Shown here: piece by piece, positions 8,869 through 17,632 of the stretch
Layout: every line of letters begins with the position of its first letter
Numbering within the stretch: position 1 is the stretch's first letter
Source of the DNA: JADLGL01 sp963732865
GTDB lineage: Bacteria; Pseudomonadota; Alphaproteobacteria; Rhizobiales; Kaistiaceae
NCBI GenBank assembly: GCA_963732865.1
Contig: CAVTBC010000004.1
Span: forward strand, 558,001 to 622,000
DNA length: 64,000 bases
Reading direction: 5' to 3'
The notes under the pieces: model-generated
What the model was told of the DNA's origin: nothing
Databases searched by the model: none
The model's input: only the letters and a program-made list of their open reading frames with translations
Translations under genes and position numbers: made by a program

Positions 8869-9123
8869 ATGCCCGCATCACCCGTGCGTCGTCGCAACCC
8901 GCTGCTGCCGTGGTGGATCGGATTCGCGATCATCTTGGCCGCAGTCGTCTATGTCGGCTACCTCTTCACGACGATTGATTGCGCAATCGCCCCGGCATTG
9001 ACGTTCATCGTGCTCGGCGTCGTTCCCATTGTCTATCTAGTGCTCATGTACACGACTTTCAGGAGCGAGGCGGAGACCGAGGACGAGCTGAGCCGGCGCG
9101 ATCGCCCGTACGACCCTCGGTAA
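8869..9123 (+). CDS. Small two-helix membrane protein
   Basis: An 84-aa protein with a basic N-terminus (RRRNP), two predicted membrane helices (about residues 14-34 and 42-62) and a charged acidic/basic tail. A GGGAGG site lies about 8 bases before the ATG. No family was recognised. It sits just right of the IS element and has no same-strand partner. Confidence 0.6.
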   Translation: MPASPVRRRNPLLPWWIGFAIILAAVVYVGYLFTTIDCAIAPALTFIVLGVVPIVYLVLMYTTFRSEAETEDELSRRDRPYDPR

Positions 9124-9574
9124 TTGGTTCGCCCTCCGCTCGACGTACTTGGTGTTGCGTTTCGTTGAAATGGGCCCGCCTGACCTCAGGCCGACGCAGG
9201 ATCGGACCGAGTTGGGCCACACCTGCCGGCCGCGCCGTCGCCAAGCAGATGAGGCATCCTCGGTGACATAGATGACCTAGGGTGGGTTTGGTTCGCGGAG
9301 CCTTGGCCGTCGGGATTAGCGAGAGAAACGGTCGCCATCCGAGGAGGAAGCTGAACGGCACCGAGTTCTGGTAAGCGGCACCGTCGCAATGCTCTTGCAC
9401 TCAGCCCAGACCACGGGGGGTTGCGAAACGCGTCTTTCCGAAGATGTCGCTCATCCACTCACCCTCGCGCGTTTCCAGGCGGGTAAACGCACTCCGGCCC
9501 GCCAGAAGGCGCGTCACGACCACGGGACGACCCTTAGGCGTGCATCGAAGGCTCCGCCAAAGCTGAAGTCTGCT
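9124..9574. other. No supported gene
   Basis: About 450 bases between two small convergent genes. Frames are open on both strands by composition only; I see no domain, repeat or hairpin of note. Confidence 0.4.
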
Positions 9575-9778
9575 TTATGCCCTAGTTTTGCGAACCGATT
9601 TGACCTTTGGTTTGATCATAGCCGTAGAGGCAGTTTCCGGATGGTCGTTGGCGCCTGCAAATTCACCTTCCGCAGCCTGCCAATGCTCCAATGCTCGACC
9701 TTCTGGGCGGCCTTCTCGTTCCCAAATCTCGTACGCTCGTTTGGCTATTGCATCTTTCGGCGCGTCACTCATCTTCAT
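9575..9778 (-). CDS. DUF2934 small protein
   Basis: A 67-aa protein containing IAKRAYEIWEREGRPEGRAL, the full DUF2934 consensus, followed by a short acidic segment and a basic tail (KPKVKSVRKTRA). The ATG at 9778 has AGAGG about six bases upstream. The function of the family is unknown. A FixK/FNR-like box lies about 125 bases upstream at 9903-9916, consistent with low-oxygen control of this gene (inference). It is a paralogue of the gene at 132-338. Confidence 0.78.
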   Translation of the reverse strand: MKMSDAPKDAIAKRAYEIWEREGRPEGRALEHWQAAEGEFAGANDHPETASTAMIKPKVKSVRKTRA

Positions 9779-9902
9779 TCAATACCTCTTAGCCGACGGG
9801 CTTGCGGTCCGGATCGGCGCGTCTTCACGGTAGCTTCGCCCACTTATATGTCGATCCACCTTCGCGCTTGCTACAAAGAGATCGTCAAAAACTTGGCCGG
9901 CA

Positions 9903-9916
9903 TTGACCGAAATCAA
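9903..9916 (-). promoter_or_regulatory. FixK/FNR-like box
   Basis: TTGACCGAAATCAA matches the palindromic TTGA-N6-TCAA core bound by FNR/FixK-family regulators. It lies upstream of the minus-strand DUF2934 gene; on the plus strand there is no gene to control. Confidence 0.45.
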
Positions 9917-9958
9917 CGGGCGCGAAGTTTTTTGGTTACGCGCTAGCGGCAGCGAAAT

Positions 9959-11182
9959 TCAGGGACGGTCGAACGCCGCAGCTTCTCGCATGAGTGAAAT
10001 CACCTCGTCATCGGTGGTCTGTGCGAAGTCGTCGTAGTAAACGCCAACCGCCCCGAAACGCCGAGGCGCGAAGAGGCAGACAACGTCGTCGGCCTCCTTC
10101 GACAGCATATCGAGCGCCTCGGCAGGAGCCACGGGGATGGCAGCAACAGTGCGCAGCGGATGCTGTCGCCGGATCGCGCGAAGGACGGCCAAGATTGTGC
10201 CCCCCGTTGCCACGCCATCATCGACGACCATGACGGTTCGGCCGCTCAACGGCTGAGGTTTCACCCGATAGAGGCGACGCCGGCGATCTATCTCGGCCAG
10301 TTGTCGCTCCGCCTCCGCTTCGACGTATGAAGCCGCAGGCCGAACGGCTCTCATTACCTCGTTGTTCAGCACTACTTCGGGGCGCATGCCGTCAACGACG
10401 GCGCCAATACCAAGCTCAGGATAACCGGGGGCCCCGAGTTTGCGCACAAAAGCGATGTCGAGCGGTGCGTTGAGAGCTTTGGCGACTTCAAAGGCGACTG
10501 GCACTCCGCCTCGCGGCAGGGCAACGACGACTGGTTCTTGGGACGCATAATGCAACAGCGCCCCCGCCAGCTTCCGGCCGGCATCGCGGCGGTCGGAGAA
10601 ACGCATTTCTTCGGGGTCCGGCAGGGCAGCGACGTGTCCGAGGTGCGATAGAAACCATCGCTGGGCGTGCTCGGTGGCGGCCTCGAGGGCACCGGGCTCC
10701 TCGAACAGATGGCCGGCGCCAGGCACGATCACGATTTCGGTCGGGCAGCGCATTCGCGCTGCAGCCTCGCGGTTGAGCGCAATCACCTGCGTGTCGGCGC
10801 CGCCGATGATCAGCAGCGTCGGCGCTTGCACTTCCGTGAGAGCGTCACCGGCAAGGTCGGGACGGCCGCCACGCGAGACGACGGCACGAATTGCGGGATC
10901 GGCGGCCGCAGCCACCAGCGCCGCCCCGCCGCCGGTGCTGGCGCCAAAATAGCCGATCGGCAAATCGGCAAGTCCGGGTTGGCGCCGCGCCCATTCGGCA
11001 GCGGTCGCAAGCCGCGATGCCAGGAGACGGATGTCGAAAACGTTACGGCGATCAGCCTCTTCTTCAGGCCGCAACAAGTCGAGGAGGAGGGTGGCGAGGC
11101 CGGTTTCGTGGAGAGCCACGGCGACTTCATTGTTGCGCGGGCTCAATCGTCCGCTGCCGCTGCCATGAGCGAAGATCACCAA
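9959..11182 (-). CDS. Dienelactone hydrolase-like / phosphoribosyltransferase fusion protein
   Basis: Two-domain protein. Residues 1-190 are an alpha/beta hydrolase of the dienelactone hydrolase class: VIFAHGSGSG oxyanion region, nucleophile elbow GASTGGG near 80, and GAGHLFEEP with the His near 155. Residues 200-400 are a type I phosphoribosyltransferase with VALPRGGVP and the PRPP motif VMVVDDGVATGGT near 315. The listed start (TTG at 11182) is only the first usual start codon. Homology-like sequence (REVVIEPQGLRALLRLPVG) continues upstream to about 11246 without any ATG, GTG or TTG, and the frame is the same as that of the upstream esterase, separated only by its TGA. Either the stop is read through, a rare start is used, or the gene is broken. 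Confidence 0.8.
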   Translation of the reverse strand: MVIFAHGSGSGRLSPRNNEVAVALHETGLATLLLDLLRPEEEADRRNVFDIRLLASRLATAAEWARRQPGLADLPIGYFGASTGGGAALVAAAADPAIRAVVSRGGRPDLAGDALTEVQAPTLLIIGGADTQVIALNREAAARMRCPTEIVIVPGAGHLFEEPGALEAATEHAQRWFLSHLGHVAALPDPEEMRFSDRRDAGRKLAGALLHYASQEPVVVALPRGGVPVAFEVAKALNAPLDIAFVRKLGAPGYPELGIGAVVDGMRPEVVLNNEVMRAVRPAASYVEAEAERQLAEIDRRRRLYRVKPQPLSGRTVMVVDDGVATGGTILAVLRAIRRQHPLRTVAAIPVAPAEALDMLSKEADDVVCLFAPRRFGAVGVYYDDFAQTTDDEVISLMREAAAFDRP

Positions 11183-11278
11183 GCCCCGAGCACCGACCGG
11201 CAGCCGCAGGAGCGCCCTGAGCCCTTGTGGCTCAATGACGACCTCCCGTGGGGCTGCCGAAATCGTGGGGCATGGCGG

Positions 11279-12616
11279 TCATAGGCCGAATGGGTAAGTC
11301 TCGGGCATGCCCGAGACCGCTTCTGCCGGAAGAGGCGTCACTGCCTTGGTTTGTTCAAACCAGACATAGGCATCGAACTGATCGGGGAGCACTGCAGCGA
11401 AATAGTGACTGAGAAATTCGGTGTCCGGTCGGTAGACGACGCCGATTGCCCGCTCGAGGCGCGGGCTCGACAGCGCGTCGCGCAATTCAGCCTGGCCGTC
11501 GCGCCAATCGGTCAAGAAACGCGGGAGACCGGTCTCGCGGAAGAGGTATTCATAGCTGTCCGACCGAGCCGGCCGGACCGACTTGGTTTCCATCGGTGCG
11601 TCCCAGTCCGATGCGGCGGCAACCGTTCCGCGGTCGGTGCCGAAGCCGATCAATACCGCGTCCGTTCCGAAGGCGATGCGACTGAGTTCACCGATATTGA
11701 ATTCGCCGGCCCAGCCCATCGCCGTCGCACAGGCGTTGCCGACGTGCGAGTTGTGTGCCCACACCACTGCTTTGGCGGCGGGGCCGCGATGCTGCAGGAC
11801 CGCGCGAAGCGTATCGAACATGTGGCGGTCGCGTAGGTTCCAGGATTCCTTCGAGCCGCGAAACATGATGCGGTAATAGCGCTCCGCTGCGCGAACGATG
11901 CGCGCGTTCTGCGCCGCGTCGAAGAAGGCGTCGCCATCATTGCGCAGGTAGTCGAGACGACGATCCAGCAACGCGCGGAGTTGGGCTACTGCCTCGTCCT
12001 CACAGTCTTCACCACCCAACATCACAGAGCGGCCGTAGCCCGCGGGTTCGTTTTGCCATGGCGTGAGACAGGAATAGCGCTCCCGTGCGGCCTTCGCCGC
12101 ATTCGGATCGACGCGGTCGAGATAGGCCAAGACCGCGGCAATCGAACTGTTTAGGCTGTAGACGTCGAGACCACGGAATTCGACCCGCTGATCGAGCGCC
12201 TGCTTCTCGTTGTGAGCGCGCAGCCAATCGACAAAATCGCGAACTTCGACATTGCGCCACATCCAAGTCGGGAAGCGGAGGAAGGCGGGTTCGGCGAAGA
12301 TGTCGTGCTGGAGGTGCCGGGCATAGCGATCGATGCGGCGAGCATCCGGCCAGTCCGCTTCGACTGCAACGATGTTGAACCCGTGCCGCTCGATCAGACG
12401 GCGCGTTATCGCGGCACGAGCCCGGTAGAACTCAGATGTGCCGTGCGTAGCTTCGCCGAGAAGGACCACTTTCGCGCCACCGAAACGATCAAACGAGGCC
12501 CCAAATTCGTCCGCCCTTTCCGGCGCCGGCAAGGTCTCTGCTCTTCGCCCGATGAGGCGAACGGTTTCGCCAGTGGCGGCCGCGATGTCGCGTTCAATTA
12601 AGTCAGAATAGGCCAT
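11279..12616 (-). CDS. Erythromycin esterase (EreA)-family protein
   Basis: A 445-aa member of the erythromycin esterase family (PF05139). It has the conserved LGEATHGTSEFY near residue 52, VAVEADWPDARRIDRY near 83, RFPTWMWRN near 115, VVWAHNSHVGNA near 285 and a C-terminal DAYVWFEQTKAV. The His and Glu residues of these motifs form the active site in EreB-like enzymes. Most chromosomal members are not known to act on macrolides. In actinobacteria the domain is found fused to phosphoribosyltransferases (for example mycobacterial Rv2030c, a dormancy-regulon gene). Here it directly precedes, in the same frame, the hydrolase-phosphoribosyltransferase gene, with only a TGA (11279-11281) between. 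Confidence 0.88.
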   Translation of the reverse strand: MAYSDLIERDIAAATGETVRLIGRRAETLPAPERADEFGASFDRFGGAKVVLLGEATHGTSEFYRARAAITRRLIERHGFNIVAVEADWPDARRIDRYARHLQHDIFAEPAFLRFPTWMWRNVEVRDFVDWLRAHNEKQALDQRVEFRGLDVYSLNSSIAAVLAYLDRVDPNAAKAARERYSCLTPWQNEPAGYGRSVMLGGEDCEDEAVAQLRALLDRRLDYLRNDGDAFFDAAQNARIVRAAERYYRIMFRGSKESWNLRDRHMFDTLRAVLQHRGPAAKAVVWAHNSHVGNACATAMGWAGEFNIGELSRIAFGTDAVLIGFGTDRGTVAAASDWDAPMETKSVRPARSDSYEYLFRETGLPRFLTDWRDGQAELRDALSSPRLERAIGVVYRPDTEFLSHYFAAVLPDQFDAYVWFEQTKAVTPLPAEAVSGMPETYPFGL

Positions 12617-12860
12617 GAACGATCCCGATCAATGCCGACTGTTGGCGCCAACCACAAGACGAAACATCTAAACGGTGAGGCCGCCTCAGGCGTGGTCATC
12701 CCTTCCCTCGGCTTCGCCTTCGCTCTGAACGCTCAGATACATAGCGCGAATAACTATTTCTCGTCCGACACCACCGAAGAACTCTGGTAGCTTGTCCACG
12801 TACCGCCCTCGTCGCCGCTGATGTCAAATCCGTAGACGCAAATCATTTGAGACGAGGCGA

Positions 12861-13269
12861 CTAGGTCGGGGTTGCTACTCGGCAGAACAAGAAATTCTCC
12901 GAACCGGCTGGGCGCTTCACACCATTGCCGTCACGGGAAATGCCTAGCAGCGCATCGATCCGGGCAAGCTCATCCGATGACGGCCCGGTCGCCCCGTCGA
13001 GCACAATCACGAGCCGTGAGGGCCATTTGCGCCCGTGCCCCGATCCCCGACATGTCGGGGATCGGCGGCAGATAAGTGGGCGCCAGCCAACGCGTCGACA
13101 GTACCGTTCCGCAGACATCCACCGGGGCGAAGGGCGGTGGCGGCGCGGCCGAAGCGGGTGCGGCGACAGAGAAATCGGTGGCTAGACCGAGCGCCGCGAT
13201 CTTTGCAAGCGCGGCGACGCGGGAGCGCTTTCTTGCGAAGAGATCGGGGCGACGGGCGGAGCGTTTCAT
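12861..13269 (-). pseudogene. Exported hypothetical protein, possibly frameshifted
   Basis: The ATG at 13269 overlaps the stop of the upstream secreted-protein gene (TAATG), suggesting translational coupling. The N-terminus has a basic start (MKRSARRPDLFARKRSR) and a hydrophobic segment ending in ASAA, a plausible signal peptide of about 42 residues. In that frame the protein ends after 99 residues at 12970. A shift at about 13040-13065 would instead continue into LVIVLDGATGPSSDELARI and end at 12861, a more protein-like tail. The possible shift point coincides with a perfect 26-bp palindrome. No family was recognised, and the call as one broken gene is tentative. Confidence 0.35.
13040..13065. 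repeat. Perfect 26-bp palindrome
   Basis: Thirteen bases (CCGATCCCCGACA) are followed at once by their exact reverse complement, with no loop. It lies inside the exported hypothetical gene, where the likely reading frame appears to change. Confidence 0.7.
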
Positions 13270-13802
13270 TATCTCGCGTAGGCCAGCAACACTCCGTCTC
13301 GGCGCACCGCCACGTGCATGCCCGCGGCCGGCGTCCACTCGATCCGAAGCTTCGTCCCCGGTGCCAACAAGGAGAGAATGTCCTGAGAGCACACGGCACC
13401 GTAGGCGGGGTAACCGACCCCGTTCGTATTGGTGGGCACTGTCGGGCGGAACGGATTGGCAAGACGAACGGACGTGGTTCGCACGCGCCCGCTGCTGGAG
13501 ATGATCTGAATGTGGATCGTCGCGCTGTAGCCCGCACCACCATTGGCGCCGTTTGTAACAAGGAAGCTCAGGTTAAGGCAGGCGTCCCCCGCCGTTGTCG
13601 GCACCGCCGTCCAGGTCCATTCGGCATAGTCCCCGGAGCTCCTGAGCCAATTCCAGCCGGCGATGCTGGCGCCGTTGGACTGGTAATCGCGTGGCGCCCT
13701 CGTTGTGAGGGACTGTGCATTCGCTCCAGTTGCGACGCCGACAGCGGTTAGAGCGATGACAAGCGCAAACGCGCGCGCCAGAATGCCTGCCGTCCTGCTC
13801 AT
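13269..13802 (-). CDS. Exported protein sharing a domain with the 1058-aa PPC-repeat protein
   Basis: A 177-aa protein with a clear signal peptide (AGILARAFALVIALTAVGVA, cleavage after ANA near residue 30). The mature domain begins YQSNGASIAGWNWLRSSGDY and matches the N-terminal domain of the large protein at 14456-17632 (FVSNGDEIEGWYWLRD). Shared downstream positions include GG-x-G-x-x-A and a final ...KLRIEW...HVAVRRDGVLL block. Two Cys could pair. AGGAGA precedes the ATG at 13802. A perfect FixK/FNR-like box lies 58 bases upstream. It heads a coupled pair with the gene ending at 12861. The domain's function is unknown; it is probably extracellular or periplasmic. Confidence 0.78.
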   Translation of the reverse strand: MSRTAGILARAFALVIALTAVGVATGANAQSLTTRAPRDYQSNGASIAGWNWLRSSGDYAEWTWTAVPTTAGDACLNLSFLVTNGANGGAGYSATIHIQIISSSGRVRTTSVRLANPFRPTVPTNTNGVGYPAYGAVCSQDILSLLAPGTKLRIEWTPAAGMHVAVRRDGVLLAYAR

Positions 13803-13859
13803 TGGTGTTCTCCTAACCCGATCCAACGGAGTTCTTAGCCGACGGATCGCTCCCTCGTT

Positions 13860-13873
13860 TTGATCACGATCAA
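13860..13873 (-). promoter_or_regulatory. FixK/FNR box (perfect palindrome)
   Basis: TTGATCACGATCAA is an exact match to the FNR/FixK consensus TTGAT-N4-ATCAA. Its centre is about 64 bases upstream of the ATG of the secreted-protein gene at 13269-13802, a distance compatible with class II activation. Confidence 0.65.
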
Positions 13874-14102
13874 CGCGACAAGGCGCGGGCGACCTTGAGC
13901 AAGCGACCGACTAAGCTTCACGCTGATCTCGCCACGGAGGAAGCTGTCAAGTCAGTGCCCTGGTTGACTGAGAGGAAGATCACCGCTTTTACTTCGAAGG
14001 CCGGCCCGAGGGGGCCTCGGGAAATCTTTCCGGCAACAGGGAGGCGGGCAGTTAGTTGGACTGCAGGCCGACGTATCGCACGCCCCAAAAAAGTGCCCCG
14101 CG

Positions 14103-14136
14103 AGAAGCCGATCGGTGTTTTGCCTGATCGGCTTCT
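14103..14136. terminator. Perfect 11-bp hairpin with T-rich tail
   Basis: AGAAGCCGATC and its exact reverse complement flank a 12-base loop, followed by TTTGCGTTT. It looks like a factor-independent terminator, although the gene it would end is not clear. Confidence 0.45.
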
Positions 14137-14193
14137 TTGCGTTTGACGGTGGAGCTCGGACGCCATCCGATACGGTTGGAGCTGTTGCGCCCC

Positions 14194-14271
14194 GTGCTCT
14201 GGTTCTTGCGTTCCGGCAAATACTTGCCCGAAACGGCGACCGAGGTGCTTGTGCAACTCAAGCCGCCGCCA
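14194..14271 (+). pseudogene. G6PDH (zwf) fragment
   Basis: Translation gives VLWFLRSGKYLPETATEV..., which matches the internal part of the zwf product at 6448-6525 in about 20 of 26 residues (VPWYLRSGKCLPQTATEV). No other zwf sequence is recognisable on either side except a weak trace downstream. It is a relic of a second zwf gene or of a duplicated block. There is no ribosome binding site or start. Confidence 0.7.
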
Positions 14272-14455
14272 CCCGGCGGCCCTGCTCGGCATCATTCTAT
14301 CGGGAATGTTCCGCGGTTCGTTTTGGCGCGCTCCCGCCGAACGACCGCGTCGGGGCCACCGCATAACGGCAACGGTTTGAGATGAATCAAGGAAGCGAGG
14401 GCCGTTACAGATGATGGGTTTCCAGAGATCAAGATCAAAGCGAGGGAAGCGAGTA

Positions 14456-17400
14456 ATGACTTCATCGTTGCGGCTGCCGCCGGCGACACGGTTTGTGCGT
14501 CTCGCTCGCTTGCTTCTGGTCGGGTCCTTGGCCGTCGCAATCGCGAGCGTCGCGTGTGTTAGAATTGCAGCTGCGGCACCGCACTACGCAGACAGCTTCG
14601 TCAGCAACGGCGATGAGATCGAAGGCTGGTATTGGCTGCGCGACGCCGACCTCAATCAGACGGCGGAGTATCTCTTCACCGACATTCCGCAGCAGGGCGA
14701 CATCACCCTCCAGATCACCGCCCTCGCGACCGACCGCGCTTCGGGTGGACCAGGCTTCGATGCGCGCTTCGAGCTGATCTACGGCTTCCCAGGTACGGGG
14801 CGTATGGGCGGCGTCTTCCAGGTCATGACGGTCGTCCTGCCCAATGTCTCGCCCGAGGGCGATCCGCTCGGCTACCTCACGCGCGACACCGTCACCCTCC
14901 CGCGTGAACTGGTCGATCAAGTGCTGCCGCAATCCGGAGCGCTCTATATCCGCGTCAAGCGTCTCGACGCGGCGGATCACCATGTCGCCTTCAACCGCGA
15001 CAGCATCGTCATGACGGCGGCCGGGGAGGCAGCGACGACAGAGGCCCAGGGCGGGTTCGAGCTACCCGACACTACCTCGGCCGCGGATGCCGTCGCGATC
15101 CTACCGGGCGACTACACCGGCGCCCTCGATCTCACTGTTGACGATAGCGACGACTGGTATTCACTCGAGGTCGAGCGCGGCCAGATCATCCATCTGACGC
15201 TGACAATGCCGGGCAGCATGTCCGGATCGCTCCGGCTCATTACGCCGGCGGGGGCGACGCGGCGCGATGTATATGCCGGTTATGGCTCGCGTGCCGAGAT
15301 CACCTATGCGGCAACCGAAACCGGGACGTGGTCGGTGCACATCGTCCGATCCCATGGGAACGGCACCTATCGGCTGAGCTACGAACTGATCGACCAGGAC
15401 GACGCCGGCTATGGCACTGACGCCGGCCCTGCCGCCGACACTGCACTCCTGCTCGACGACGGTCCCTATAGCGGGCAGCTGCCCGTTGGCGACGACGCCG
15501 ACTGGTACCGCATCTCACTCGAAGCCGGCGACATTCTCCACATCAACCTCGCAGCGCTCGATTCCCTGCGCGCCATCGTCGAGCTCCGCTCGCCGACCGG
15601 CGCGACCCGGCAAACCATTGATGCGCTGCCGGGAGAGGCCGAAGCCTTCGACTACGCCGCCGACATCCGCGGCGACTGGCTGATCCGCATCCGTCGCGTC
15701 TCCGGCTTCGGCCATTACACGCTGACGCTCGCGCGCGACCAGCAGAACGACGGCGGCGGCTACGGCGATGCCGGCGCCACGGCGGAAGAAGCTGTGGCGC
15801 TCGAGCCAGGCGACCAGTTCGGGCAACTGCTCCCGCGCGACGACCGCGATCGCTACACGATCAGCGCCGACCGCGGCGATATCATCGACTTCACCGCCAA
15901 TTCGCTGACGGACACGCTGCGATTCGCGATGGGCATCCTGTCGCCAACGGGAGCGTCATTGGCCGGGGCCGCCGTGAACCCCTTTGACAACGTGGATCTG
16001 CGCTACGCTGCTACCTCCGACGGCGAATGGCTCCTCGATCTGCGTCGACTCGCCGGTGCCGGCCCATACGGCATCAACGCCGAAGTACACTCCCAGAACG
16101 ACGGTGACGCCGGTTTCGATGCCGGCACGTGCACGACAGCGCCGGCGCCGCTCGCCATCCCGGTGACCAATGGCCAGCTGCTCGCGGGCGACACGGTCGA
16201 TTGTTACGCCATCAGCCTCAACGCCAACCAGCACCTGTCGGCGACGCTCGCCACCGACGACAACCTAAGCGCCTATGTGACGCTGCGCTCCGGGAGTGCC
16301 GTCGTCGGTCCTGTCACGGGTGAGGACGGCATCCCGCGCATCGACTTCGTTCGCGATCACCCGAACGACGTGTTCCTCATCGTCAATCGCCGCAATGGCG
16401 ATGGTCCCTATCGCCTCGACGTGACGCTGACGCCGCCGAACGCCGGGCCAGGTGTCGCGAGCGGCGGTGAGGCCGCAAGCGGAGCGGTTGCCTCGGGCGC
16501 CGCATCCGGCGCTCCGGGCAGCGGCGTCACGCCGTCGGGCGGCGAAGAGGGGGCGACCGCGCCACCGATCACGGTCGCCATCAGCGACGGTGGTCGCATC
16601 CTCAGCGCTTCGGCCCCGTTCGAGGGCGCCACCGGCCTCCGCGACCCGGATGGCGACGGCCTCGACCAGACTTGGGAGGACGCGGTCATGGAGGCCGCGA
16701 TTCCGATGCTGGAGCTGGATGAGGAAGAGACCTGGCTCCGCCGCCAGCCCGGACACCACGTTGTCCAGTTCGTCCGCATCACGCCCTACACCGCCACCAC
16801 TACGGGGCAGCAGTACATCCTGGTGAACATTGCGATCGCCTGGACTGCTGACTATGGCCGCTTCGCCACCGGTATCCCGGCATGGGATGAGAATATCGCG
16901 ATCCGCCACAATGGCGACGTGGAACGCGTGATCCTCGCCTACCGCATCACCAGCGATACGACGATCGATCTCGATGCCGTTTACACTTCCGCACATGGCG
17001 GCCCCACCAATCACTCGGGCGTGTGGGGCGCGCGCGGCCAAAGCTGCAATGACGGGAAGGTGGCGCTTGGTCCGGATCAGACGATCTGCTCGGCAATTCA
17101 GTTCACCGGGAACCGCCTGCTGCTCCAGATCTCGCAAGACAAGCACGCCATATATCCATCGCCGCAAGCCTGTGAGGATGTTCGGCTGGTGCTGCAACTG
17201 GCGCTGCCGCTCCCATTCGGCGGCACCACGGGTTTCGGCGAAGACTGCGGCGATGGCCCGCAGCTGGTGGTCCAAAGCTTCAATGTCGGCGAGCCGAACA
17301 ACCACATCGACATCGACATTTCGGCCATCTTCCCGGGCGAACAGGTCTGGGGTGGCGACGGCTTCTGCGGTGGTCGCGGGCCGACCTACGACGCCAACCT

Positions 17401-17632
17401 GCCCTGTGTTGGTCCGATCGATAACAGTCTTGGCGACCCGCCCTCGCTGTTGAGGGATTGGCTGGCGCGGCGCGGAGAGGACACGACGATCCTTCAGAAC
17501 TTATTGCAGGGCCCGCTAGATTTGCTTCAGAATCTCCTGCCGAATATCGACATCCCCGGCGTTGAAGACATCCCCGACATCCTTCCAGACATTCCGGGCC
17601 TGTCAGGCTTTTTGGGTGGTTTTTCGCTCTAG
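14456..17632 (+). CDS. Large exported protein with four PPC-like repeats and a Vps62-like C-terminal domain
   Basis: A 1058-aa protein. The signal peptide ends in AAA near residue 40. The N-terminal domain (residues 45-185) is shared with the protein at 13269-13802. Four bacterial pre-peptidase C-terminal (PPC)-like repeats follow, about 116 residues apart, each opening with D-D-x-D-x-Y (DDSDDWYSLEVERG near 228, then near 346, 461 and 579). A Gly/Ser/Ala-rich linker spans 665-705. A DPDGDGLDQTWED calcium-binding-like start leads into a domain with HNGDVERVILAYR, HGG and KHAIYPSPQAC, resembling Vps62/DUF946-type domains. The hydrophobic tail is built of LLQ and IPDILPDIPG repeats. No protease domain is seen. 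ATG 14456 has a GAGGGAAG site. It is probably secreted or surface-held. Confidence 0.8.
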   Translation: MTSSLRLPPATRFVRLARLLLVGSLAVAIASVACVRIAAAAPHYADSFVSNGDEIEGWYWLRDADLNQTAEYLFTDIPQQGDITLQITALATDRASGGPGFDARFELIYGFPGTGRMGGVFQVMTVVLPNVSPEGDPLGYLTRDTVTLPRELVDQVLPQSGALYIRVKRLDAADHHVAFNRDSIVMTAAGEAATTEAQGGFELPDTTSAADAVAILPGDYTGALDLTVDDSDDWYSLEVERGQIIHLTLTMPGSMSGSLRLITPAGATRRDVYAGYGSRAEITYAATETGTWSVHIVRSHGNGTYRLSYELIDQDDAGYGTDAGPAADTALLLDDGPYSGQLPVGDDADWYRISLEAGDILHINLAALDSLRAIVELRSPTGATRQTIDALPGEAEAFDYAADIRGDWLIRIRRVSGFGHYTLTLARDQQNDGGGYGDAGATAEEAVALEPGDQFGQLLPRDDRDRYTISADRGDIIDFTANSLTDTLRFAMGILSPTGASLAGAAVNPFDNVDLRYAATSDGEWLLDLRRLAGAGPYGINAEVHSQNDGDAGFDAGTCTTAPAPLAIPVTNGQLLAGDTVDCYAISLNANQHLSATLATDDNLSAYVTLRSGSAVVGPVTGEDGIPRIDFVRDHPNDVFLIVNRRNGDGPYRLDVTLTPPNAGPGVASGGEAASGAVASGAASGAPGSGVTPSGGEEGATAPPITVAISDGGRILSASAPFEGATGLRDPDGDGLDQTWEDAVMEAAIPMLELDEEETWLRRQPGHHVVQFVRITPYTATTTGQQYILVNIAIAWTADYGRFATGIPAWDENIAIRHNGDVERVILAYRITSDTTIDLDAVYTSAHGGPTNHSGVWGARGQSCNDGKVALGPDQTICSAIQFTGNRLLLQISQDKHAIYPSPQACEDVRLVLQLALPLPFGGTTGFGEDCGDGPQLVVQSFNVGEPNNHIDIDISAIFPGEQVWGGDGFCGGRGPTYDANLPCVGPIDNSLGDPPSLLRDWLARRGEDTTILQNLLQGPLDLLQNLLPNIDIPGVEDIPDILPDIPGLSGFLGGFSL

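Noticed and set aside
12619..12632. FNR-like sequence TTGATCGGGATCGT before the esterase gene
   Set aside because: The right half-site lacks AA, and it overlaps the ribosome binding region only three bases from the ATG.
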